In this document: one piece after another, positions 25,486-31,701 of the stretch
How the letters are laid out: each line of letters begins with the position of its first letter
Numbering within the stretch: the first letter of the stretch is position 1
From: Psychromonas sp.
GTDB lineage: Bacteria; Pseudomonadota; Gammaproteobacteria; Enterobacterales; Psychromonadaceae
Assembly (NCBI GenBank): GCA_023145575.1
Contig: JAGLDN010000212.1
Span: 1-31,701 of the forward strand
Reading direction: 5' to 3'
DNA length: 31,701 bases
Program-made: the position numbers and the translations under genes
Notes under the pieces: generated by a model
What the model saw: the letters and a program-made list of their open reading frames with translations, nothing else
What the model was told of the DNA's origin: nothing
The model's database searches: none

Positions 25486-26094
25486 ATGGAACTTATGGGA
25501 ATTAATTGGATTGAATGGGTAGGCTATATCGCTTCGTTTATTGTATTAATTTCACTCGCTATGCGCTCAATTGTTAAAATAAGAATATACAACTTTATCG
25601 GTTGCATAGCCTATGTTTATTATGGTTACTTAACTGGACTTCTCCCCATTAGTTTAACCAATTTATCGATAGCAATAATTAATGTTTATTATCTCTACCA
25701 AATATTCACCAAGAAAAAGCTTTTTAAATTAGTGAAAGCAGAGCTAGATTCATCCTATTGTCATCATTTTTTAGAAAATCACCAAAAAGAAATAGAATTA
25801 CAAACGCCTATTGAAAATGTAACAGGGCTCAATACTTGTTTTTATGTACTTCATGGTAATGTCATCTCTGGCATACTTGCTGGAAATAAAGATGAAGATG
25901 GACTCTTTGATATAAAATTAGACTTTATTACTGTCCCATACCGAAATTTTAAAATAAATGATCACGACTACTATTCCCATAAGATCACAAGCCTAAAAAC
26001 AACAGCCAAGGATATACCCCATGCAAACTACCTTAAAAATATGGGTTTCAAAAATTTTAATGATCACTCACAAATTTATGCTAGAACATTATAA
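25486..26094 (+). CDS. YgjV-like inner-membrane protein with a soluble C-terminal domain
   Basis: 202 residues. The first 75 contain three or four membrane segments: WIEWVGYIASFIVLISLAMR, IRIYNFIGCIAYVYYGYLTG and LTNLSIAIINVYYLYQIF. They resemble the small YgjV/inner-membrane family that often precedes a cytoplasmic part. The remainder (about 76-202) is soluble. Its end, HANYLKNMGFKNFNDHSQIY, has the look of the last strands of a GNAT-like fold (alignment not tested). AAGGA lies upstream of the ATG. No function is known to me. It sits between deoD and cdd without a proven tie to nucleoside metabolism. Confidence 0.72.
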   Translation: MELMGINWIEWVGYIASFIVLISLAMRSIVKIRIYNFIGCIAYVYYGYLTGLLPISLTNLSIAIINVYYLYQIFTKKKLFKLVKAELDSSYCHHFLENHQKEIELQTPIENVTGLNTCFYVLHGNVISGILAGNKDEDGLFDIKLDFITVPYRNFKINDHDYYSHKITSLKTTAKDIPHANYLKNMGFKNFNDHSQIYARTL

Positions 26095-26133
26095 AAATAC
26101 AAAAAAACAATAATATCATTGCATTAATAGTGC

Positions 26134-26296
26134 TTATACCAATGACATTCAGTATATGCCCTAAATTTTACACAGGAAAATTAGCATAATTTAAGGTGTA
26201 AATTGAGATAAATGCCCTTTCCCTTTACGAAACTGACAACGCAAGTAATTTATTTTAAGCAGTACAATAACTCAGCTATTTATTGTTATTGATAGT
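26134..26296 (+). repeat. Family B repeat, most complete copy
   Basis: Opens TTATACCAATGACATTCAGT, followed by ATGCCCTAAATTTTACACAGG, a C/T-rich centre (CCCTTTCCCTTTACGAAACT), CAACGCAAGTAATTTATTTT and TATTGTTATTGATAG. The opening TTATACCAAT is the inverse of the ATTGGTATAA that closes the partial copy at 16979-17054. The full element would therefore be a MITE of about 160 bases with ten-base terminal inverted repeats. The right end of this copy is diverged. Confidence 0.6.
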
Positions 26297-26349
26297 ACAT
26301 ACCCAAGTTTAAGTTAAGTAGAAAAATGAATAACTTTAAGGTATTAAAA

Positions 26350-26757
26350 ATGAAAAAAGTATTTTTTAAACAATTAGTTGCACTACTCGACCAATCATCC
26401 GCTCCATACTCTAAATTTAATGTATCTGCAATTGTCCTTACCACGCAAGGTCATGCTTACAACGGGGTAAATGTTGAGTCAGCAGCTTATCCGACCACAA
26501 TATGTGCAGAGCGAAATGCTATTCACACAGCTGTCACCCAAGGAATGAAAAAAGGTGAGGTGAGCGAAGTTCATCTACTGGCACGCAATCCACAAGGCAA
26601 ACTTGTACTCGTCTATCCCTGTGGCGGATGCCGACAAGTTATTGCTGAACAATCAAATGCTAAAGCCTATGTCTATTGCTATGACGAAAAAGGGGAAGCA
26701 AGACAACATGCAATTGATAAATTACTCCCGCATGCATTTTTAGGTGCTGAGCTGTAA
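26350..26757 (+). CDS. cdd: Cytidine deaminase (short, tetrameric type)
   Basis: Deaminates cytidine and deoxycytidine to uridine and deoxyuridine. The 135-residue form has the zinc site as Cys52-Ala-Glu54 (CAERNA) and PCGGC with Cys91 and Cys94. That is the three-cysteine homotetrameric class of Gram-positives and eukaryotes, rather than the 294-residue dimeric enzyme of E. coli. FNVSAIVL and NGVNVESAAYPTTIC give the substrate-binding Asn and Glu. I prefer ATG 26350, with AAGG eight bases upstream, over an ATG eight codons earlier that has no clear site. It stands at the end of the nucleoside salvage cluster and converges with hemY. Confidence 0.93.
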   Translation: MKKVFFKQLVALLDQSSAPYSKFNVSAIVLTTQGHAYNGVNVESAAYPTTICAERNAIHTAVTQGMKKGEVSEVHLLARNPQGKLVLVYPCGGCRQVIAEQSNAKAYVYCYDEKGEARQHAIDKLLPHAFLGAEL

Positions 26758-26812
26758 TATCCATAGCAACAATGCATACCAATGACAAAAAGTCGCTTAT
26801 CAATCTAAAAGA

Positions 26813-28000
26813 TCAACAGCCTTCAGCAAATAATAACCCATCTCGAAACGTTGTTTGCGCTTCTTTAAACTGACCATTATTTTCAAGTAAATTTGCAAGC
26901 AATGCATAATCATCAATAGAAGGTACAGTTTGAAGACTTATTTGTAAATGACTAATCGCAGCTTCTTTTTTGTTTTCTTTTAACATAAGGTACGCGAGAG
27001 CTTGATGTATTATGCCTTCTCCTGGCGTGCTTTTAAGCTTGTTTTCCAGCAAACCAATCAGTGGATAGTAATCAATTAACGTTAACTTTTTAATATAAGA
27101 GAGCAACGGCAAGGAAAATTGCTTATTCAACTTTTCAATAAGAAATTGCTCAGCTTCTCGCTCGCGATTGTTCTTTGCATATGCATCAAGTAATGCCTTT
27201 TGATATTTGAATTCTTTACGCATCCAACGTGGTGCAATGTTATCCCACCATAATTTCAGCTTTTCACCACTCTCGCATGCAAGCTGTTCGAAAAATTGAC
27301 GATATCCTTCAAGGCGCAATTTTTCCAATTCATTCTCTTTTAGCCCTATACGTTTACCTTGTGCACTTAAAAGATCAAGGTACTTTCTCCACTCATTTAA
27401 ATGTCGGTATACATCAAGAAGCCTTAATGAAACTTGTCTATTATTGGGATGTTTTTGATTTAAATCTCTTAATATTGGTAACGCATGTTCATACTGTTTA
27501 GCATCCAATTGAAGCTCAACCCATATTAAACCAACAGCGAGTAAACTGCCCTTTCCACATTCAGTTGCCTTGAGCAAATCTTCATCTCGAAGATCATATT
27601 TACCTTCAAACTGCGCCGCTTTTGCTGCCGCAATATAATTCAAAACGGGTGCGTCACTACGCCTGGCTGATTTTAAAAGAAGCGTGTGAGCTTGTTTAGT
27701 ATTACCTTCAAACAGGGCAAGCATACCTAACAAACGGTTTTTTTGTGCTTTTCGCGTGTTTCGCCGATCAAAATAGTTGCGAGTGAACGAACTCATTGAA
27801 AAAAACCTGCGCAAAATCCATTCAGCTAATAGCAGTAAAAAATAAAATAAAATCACTATTATAACTGCGTTAATCAATGTTGTTTCATAGGTTGTATGAC
27901 TATCAAGAGATACTAAAAGGTAGCCTTTATGATCACTCAATTCCGGCCCATAAATCAGTCCAATAGCCAACACGATAAGAAGTATCAGAACTCTAATCAT
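26813..28000 (-). CDS. hemY: HemY, heme-biosynthesis-associated TPR membrane protein
   Basis: 395 residues. Two membrane segments lie at the N-terminus: about 1-19 and about 40-62 (INAVIIVILFYFLLLLAEWIL). The rest is a helical, TPR-rich region, for example LLKSARRSDAPVLNYIAAAKAA and LRDLNQKHPNNRQVSLRLLDVYRHL. It ends DDYALLANLLENNGQFKEA. This is the proteobacterial HemY encoded after hemX, not the Bacillus protoporphyrinogen oxidase of the same name. Its biochemical role is not settled; a scaffold for late heme enzymes or protoporphyrin handling has been proposed. It starts 12 bases after the hemX stop and is the last gene of the operon. Confidence 0.92.
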   Translation of the reverse strand: MIRVLILLIVLAIGLIYGPELSDHKGYLLVSLDSHTTYETTLINAVIIVILFYFLLLLAEWILRRFFSMSSFTRNYFDRRNTRKAQKNRLLGMLALFEGNTKQAHTLLLKSARRSDAPVLNYIAAAKAAQFEGKYDLRDEDLLKATECGKGSLLAVGLIWVELQLDAKQYEHALPILRDLNQKHPNNRQVSLRLLDVYRHLNEWRKYLDLLSAQGKRIGLKENELEKLRLEGYRQFFEQLACESGEKLKLWWDNIAPRWMRKEFKYQKALLDAYAKNNREREAEQFLIEKLNKQFSLPLLSYIKKLTLIDYYPLIGLLENKLKSTPGEGIIHQALAYLMLKENKKEAAISHLQISLQTVPSIDDYALLANLLENNGQFKEAQTTFRDGLLFAEGC

Positions 28001-28012
28001 AATGAAAACGCC

Positions 28013-29155
28013 TTATTTTTGTTGTGAATTTGATGGTGAACGAAGTATTGTTTTAACTCTTAATGCCATCACCCGTTTCAATACAACAGAGCTCTTAAGC
28101 TGTTCAGGATAATTCAATTTCACCTTAAGTTTGCTTAGTCGATTAATTGATTTTTGAAAATGCATTGTCGTAGGTTCACTATTAACAAAATAATTAGCTA
28201 ATATTCTTTGTGTGTCTGACATTGCCAGATCATAGATGCCTTGCTGCTCATGATAAACTGCAAACTCAGCCTTATCAAGTTGAGCACGTAAGTTCGCCTT
28301 TAAATACCAAATTTGTTCAGGTAACAACAAGGCTTTAATTTTTTCATCGTGTCTGTTGATAACGATAAAACCCCCAATGAAAGCATCCCATGATTTTTTA
28401 AGGTTCTGTTTCCAATCGCTAACCTTTCGTGATATAGCTGTCTTTTCATTATATTGAGGAGAAGGCATCACAACCTTATCAGTTTTTAATACATCAACTA
28501 GGTTTTCCAGGCTAGATAATTCTAAGATAACAGTCTCAGGGTGGTAATTAGGTAACGAACCTAACATATTGATATCCTCAAATAATGCACTACGTACACC
28601 AACCAAGCTATGATCATTAAGCTCCACAATACGTTGGTCAGCCGCAGCAAGTAACGCTATCGCTGTTTTGATATCATGCTCTAGCCAGATTTTTCTACCT
28701 GCTAATTTAACAAGATATTCAACTTCTGATAAAATCCAATCATTTGGCTTGCGAATATAAGTCGCCGCAAGACTCCGTTGAAGCGATTGCACCTCTGTGG
28801 TGCTTATTTTATTATCATTTTGAACCTTAGTAAGCCCAGCATGCAGTAAATTAAGCTGATCATCCACACTTTGGTTTATTTTTCTTGATACTTGCTTACC
28901 TTTACTTTGAGTAAATAAAACATTATCAAGCTGCTTACTCAGTAATGACATGTCCGTTGCTTGCTTGGCCATTACCTGTTTGTTTTCAATATAAAAATAA
29001 AAACTGGCATACCCCAAAGCAAAAACAAGAAGTAATAAAATAAATATAATAACAGATGATTTTCTGGGAATAACTTTTTTAATAAATGAATTTTTTTTCG
29101 GGTTCTTTTTAAGTGATGATTCTGAGCTGCCGTCTAATGTCTTATCACCCATCAT
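28013..29155 (-). CDS. hemX: HemX, membrane protein of the hemCDXY operon
   Basis: 380 residues. A short basic, Ser-rich cytoplasmic head comes first, then one membrane span at about 34-56 (SVIIFILLLLVFALGYASFYFYI), then a long coiled-coil and helical periplasmic part (QLDNVLFTQSKGKQ, LNLLHAGLTKVQNDN). WILSEVEYLVKLAGRKIWLEHD is the family signature. Databases often label it uroporphyrinogen-III C-methyltransferase, but the SAM-binding domain of such enzymes is absent, so I do not assign that activity. Its ATG overlaps the hemD stop (TAATG), showing tight coupling. Confidence 0.92.
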   Translation of the reverse strand: MMGDKTLDGSSESSLKKNPKKNSFIKKVIPRKSSVIIFILLLLVFALGYASFYFYIENKQVMAKQATDMSLLSKQLDNVLFTQSKGKQVSRKINQSVDDQLNLLHAGLTKVQNDNKISTTEVQSLQRSLAATYIRKPNDWILSEVEYLVKLAGRKIWLEHDIKTAIALLAAADQRIVELNDHSLVGVRSALFEDINMLGSLPNYHPETVILELSSLENLVDVLKTDKVVMPSPQYNEKTAISRKVSDWKQNLKKSWDAFIGGFIVINRHDEKIKALLLPEQIWYLKANLRAQLDKAEFAVYHEQQGIYDLAMSDTQRILANYFVNSEPTTMHFQKSINRLSKLKVKLNYPEQLKSSVVLKRVMALRVKTILRSPSNSQQK

Positions 29156-29946
29156 TATGTCCTTTCATTAATAATATAGCTACTTTGCGAATTCACTATC
29201 GCTTTAAAGTAGCTGATAATCGATTCATCTGAGATCCCAGCCAAAGTAATTACTTTGTACCAACCTAGCACTTTAGCATACTCAGTAATTCGCTTGCTTG
29301 CCGTGTAAATCGTTAGGCTTTTCAACCAATCCATATCAACATCTTCTGTGATACAAACAAGTTGATTTAATAATCCAATACTCGTAATAATAACACCATT
29401 AACTTGTTTTTGTAGGCAATTTTTAATTAAATTAGTACCCACATTATCAACAGCAACTCTTTGATATGGTTGATAGTAGTCAACAATTGCCCCGCGCGCT
29501 CGTAAACTATCAGCTAAAAACTCTCGCCCACCCATGCCGCGCAATATAAGAATATGCTTTTGCGAAATGTTTTGCAGTTGCTCTAAATCAAGCAAACCTT
29601 CACTGTTAAATTGTTTTTGAGGACTATCAACTGATTGTTTCACAGCACGCTCTAATTCGCGTTGCGTCGCTCTTCCAACTGCAATATAATTACTTATCGG
29701 CCAGATTTTAAAAAGTGCTTTATCAGTATAATCAACCGCATGCATGCTCACCGCAACAATGTGATCGTAACCTTTATTTAACACTGCATCGGCAAGATCA
29801 AATTCATCTGTTTTTTCAACTTTCAACAAGGGTTGAGCTATGCTAAAAATCCCCATTGATTGTAATAAGACTGAAAGTCGGTCAGCATGTGGAGAAAACC
29901 GCGTGATAAGCAAACGCGGTAAAACAATATCAAATGAGTTCATCAT
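29155..29946 (-). CDS. hemD: Uroporphyrinogen-III synthase
   Basis: Closes hydroxymethylbilane with inversion of ring D to give uroporphyrinogen III. 263 residues. As usual for this fast-evolving family only short motifs are conserved: LLITRFSPHADRLSVLL near the start, VAVSMHAVDY (about 64-73), IAVGRATQRELE (about 88-99), ILILRGMGGREFLADSLRARGA (about 133-154) and GVIITSIGLLNQLV. Its start lies inside the last codons of hemC (17-base overlap), the normal hemCD arrangement. Two ATGs in a row (29946, 29943) can serve as start. Confidence 0.93.
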   Translation of the reverse strand: MMNSFDIVLPRLLITRFSPHADRLSVLLQSMGIFSIAQPLLKVEKTDEFDLADAVLNKGYDHIVAVSMHAVDYTDKALFKIWPISNYIAVGRATQRELERAVKQSVDSPQKQFNSEGLLDLEQLQNISQKHILILRGMGGREFLADSLRARGAIVDYYQPYQRVAVDNVGTNLIKNCLQKQVNGVIITSIGLLNQLVCITEDVDMDWLKSLTIYTASKRITEYAKVLGWYKVITLAGISDESIISYFKAIVNSQSSYIINERT

Positions 29947-30874
29947 TGTCTCGATAAACTCCTTCTAAGATCTCTTGTGCGCCTGCATCTAGCAATTTTT
30001 TTGCAAGCGCCAAACCAAGATCGACTGCCTGATCTGCTAGCCCTGTTACTTCTCTGGCGATGATCGTTTTTCCATCCACGCTGCCAACCAATCCACGTAA
30101 AAAGATCTGTTCGCCATCTAACAAAGCAAAACTACCAATCGGGACCTGACACCCCCCCTGTAACGCTAAATTCATTGCACGCTCAGCAGTCACTCGAATA
30201 CGCGTCATTCTATCTTCTAGCGGTTTGATCAATGCAATGATATGCTCATCATCAAGGCGACACTCAATACCAACAGCGCCTTGCCCTACAGCTGGCAAGC
30301 TTACTTCAGGCTCAATATAACTGCTAATACGATCAAACATTTTTAAGCGGATCAGGCCTGCAGCCGCAAGAATAATTGCATCATATCGGCCATCATCCAG
30401 CTTACTTAATCGCGTGTTAACATTGCCCCGCAAATTTTTGATCCGCAAATCAGGTCGTAAATGACGAATTTGACACTGACGACGTAAGCTAGATGTGCCA
30501 ACAACTGCACCTGGCGGCAAATCTGAAAGTGTTTTATAGCGATTAGAAACAAATGCATCACGCGGATCTGCGCGTTCGCAAATAACTTGTAAGCCTAAAC
30601 CATCAGGAAATGTTGCTGGCACATCTTTTATTGAATGTACCGCAATATCAGCACGCTTTTCGAGGATCGCAATTTCAAGCTCTTTCACAAACACGCCTTT
30701 ACCACCCACTTTAGCAAGTGGCGTATCTAAGATCTTATCCCCTTTAGTTTTCATCGGGAGCAATTCAACGATTAAATCAGGATGATGTTTTAAAAGTAAA
30801 ACTTTTACAAAATTAGCTTGCCACATAGCAAGTGGGCTATGCCGAGTAGCAATGCGAATAATTGGGTAGGCCAT
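29930..30874 (-). CDS. hemC: Porphobilinogen deaminase (hydroxymethylbilane synthase)
   Basis: Joins four porphobilinogen molecules into hydroxymethylbilane using a dipyrromethane cofactor. With the ATG at 30874 the protein has 314 residues. Its motifs then sit at the positions of the enteric enzyme: HSIKDVP with the catalytic Asp84, GTSSLRRQCQ (about 126-135), LRGNVNTRLSKLD (148-160), and GGCQVP with the cofactor-binding Cys242. An in-frame ATG five codons upstream (30889) is possible; neither has a strong ribosome-binding site. It is the first gene of hemC-hemD-hemX-hemY. cyaA, often divergent from hemC in relatives, is absent here. Confidence 0.96.
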   Translation of the reverse strand: MAYPIIRIATRHSPLAMWQANFVKVLLLKHHPDLIVELLPMKTKGDKILDTPLAKVGGKGVFVKELEIAILEKRADIAVHSIKDVPATFPDGLGLQVICERADPRDAFVSNRYKTLSDLPPGAVVGTSSLRRQCQIRHLRPDLRIKNLRGNVNTRLSKLDDGRYDAIILAAAGLIRLKMFDRISSYIEPEVSLPAVGQGAVGIECRLDDEHIIALIKPLEDRMTRIRVTAERAMNLALQGGCQVPIGSFALLDGEQIFLRGLVGSVDGKTIIAREVTGLADQAVDLGLALAKKLLDAGAQEILEGVYRDNDELI

Positions 30875-30889
30875 GGTAAACAATCTCAT

Positions 30890-31197
30890 TATAAATATAA
30901 TTGAAATAGGTTAAGGATAAATAAAAAATTTGCAAGAAAAATTATATATCCAATGCTGGCTAAAAATACACGTCAGAACAACAAATTATTTGCGGACGCG
31001 AGGCATGAAATTGGTGAAAATAGCAACAGTGGAAAATGTTGTTAACCCGAATTATGCTTAATTATCATCTTCTATTAATTTGACCTGCATATAATGAGCT
31101 GAGCTAATCCTTGACATGTCTTGTATTGCATTTTAAAGTGATCATTAAATTCGTGGCGAACTTTGCATTTCAAATATTTAGATTCCTTGGTATTACC
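30890..31197. other. Upstream region of the hem operon
   Basis: About 310 bases. On the minus strand a TATAAT-like hexamer lies at 30943-30948, about 70 bases before hemC, with a poor -35, and may be the operon promoter. On the plus strand TTGACA (31111-31116), a 17-base spacer and TAAAGT (31134-31139) form a good promoter-like pair pointing toward the DUF3820 gene from its 3' side. No gene is seen. Confidence 0.4.
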
Positions 31198-31419
31198 TTA
31201 ATTTACTAAAATAAGTGGCTCAAGCATTTTTTCTAAACCATTTAACCTCACTTCATACATCAAAGCTAACTGCCTTCCAAGTTTATTCTCAGGAAAGCCT
31301 TGCCCATGAAACCAAACAAGATAAGGCTCAGGTAAGAAAATTAACTTTCGACCCGCATATTTACCAAAGGGCATCGTCTGATTAATCGCCTCTTTTAAGG
31401 CCACCGAATCTTCTAACAT
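31198..31419 (-). CDS. DUF3820-family small protein
   Basis: 73 residues from the ATG at 31419, which has GGAG nine bases upstream; a longer frame from a TTG is unlikely. The core MPFGKYAGRKLIFLPEPYLVWFHGQGFPENKLGRQLA matches DUF3820 proteins, which carry MPFGKYKGxxLxxLPExYLxWFxxxGFPxGxLG. The function is unknown to me. The pattern resembles small DNA-repair or exonuclease-associated modules, but that is not established. It is transcribed in the same direction as hemC, 323 bases upstream of it. Confidence 0.85.
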   Translation of the reverse strand: MLEDSVALKEAINQTMPFGKYAGRKLIFLPEPYLVWFHGQGFPENKLGRQLALMYEVRLNGLEKMLEPLILVN

Positions 31420-31530
31420 TATTTTCTCCAAAGATTTTGTTTTTAACTATCCCCATAATACTTTAAAAAAATAGTCAAATACGAATAAATAATACTCATG
31501 GCGTCTCAATCAAAATAGGTTACTTGTCAA

Positions 31531-31590
31531 ATATCATACCAATTTCTATAATTAATATGCCCTATTTGTTCAGTTATAATAGCATGGCAA
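31531..31590 (+). repeat. Partial family B-like repeat
   Basis: CATACCAATTTCTATAATTA followed by ATATGCCCTATTTGTTCAGT resembles the opening of the copy at 26134 (TTATACCAAT, then GTATATGCCCTAAATTTT). It is worn after about 40 bases. A TACCCATG start of family A type lies just after it, near 31594. No gene is visible from 31432 to the window end. Confidence 0.35.
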
Positions 31591-31701
31591 AATACCCATG
31601 TTTGATCTCCACAAAAACTATTTCAAGCGATACAACATTTAGCTACTATATCCTTAGTAGTGCTTAAAACAACAGTTTTTGACGTGGTCAACTAAATTCA
31701 C

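Noticed and set aside
28013..29155. HemX as uroporphyrinogen-III methyltransferase
   Set aside because: The protein has a membrane span and coiled coil but no SAM-binding methylase domain; the label is a common database carry-over.

Overview
The window looks like chromosome from a low-GC marine gammaproteobacterium, probably near Psychromonas or its Vibrio/Moritella/Shewanella-type relatives. The evidence is the set of gene families (RlmB, RNase R, RsmJ, Mpl, UbiX, family II manganese pyrophosphatase, hemCDXY), the AT-rich intergenic DNA, and short dispersed repeats of a kind I associate with these genera. The genus is an inference, not a measurement.

Layout. Positions 1-3335 hold rnr and rlmB on the minus strand. 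They are followed by tRNA-His and tRNA-Pro on the plus strand (3725-3904) and a lone Spy/CpxP-like periplasmic protein (4654-5184). From 5881 to 10694 the minus strand carries ubiX, mpl, ppaC, a small secreted protein and rsmJ. A decayed patch (10714-11212) holds broken coding fragments. From 11247 to 15800 one very large minus-strand gene encodes an acyl-CoA carboxylase with all four functional parts on a single chain. A secreted thermonuclease-like protein and rpmE follow, then about 1.5 kb with no convincing gene but with a MITE. From 19097 to 26757 the plus strand carries carbon and nucleoside salvage genes: tal, nupC, deoC, deoB, an IS4-family remnant containing a second MITE copy, deoD, a YgjV-like membrane protein and cdd. 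The minus-strand heme operon hemC-hemD-hemX-hemY (30874-26813) converges on cdd. A DUF3820-type small gene closes the window.

How the genes work together. NupC imports nucleosides. Cdd deaminates cytidine and deoxycytidine, and DeoD phosphorolyses purine nucleosides. DeoB isomerises the pentose 1-phosphate to the 5-phosphate. DeoC cleaves deoxyribose 5-phosphate to acetaldehyde and glyceraldehyde 3-phosphate. Tal links pentose carbon to central metabolism. deoA, often placed between deoC and deoB, is absent here. HemC and HemD make uroporphyrinogen III, with HemX and HemY as accessory membrane proteins. Rnr, RlmB, RsmJ, L31 and the tRNAs serve RNA and ribosome function.

The most striking item is the 1517-residue carboxylase, ordered carboxyltransferase-alpha, about 400 residues of unassigned helical sequence, carboxyltransferase-beta, biotin carboxylase, biotin carrier. 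This differs from both the bacterial multi-subunit form and the eukaryotic chain (BC-BCCP-CT). Other points of interest are an 11-bp tandem array directly upstream of ubiX, two MITE-like repeat families plus a third dispersed repeat, and a possible structured RNA upstream of tRNA-His.
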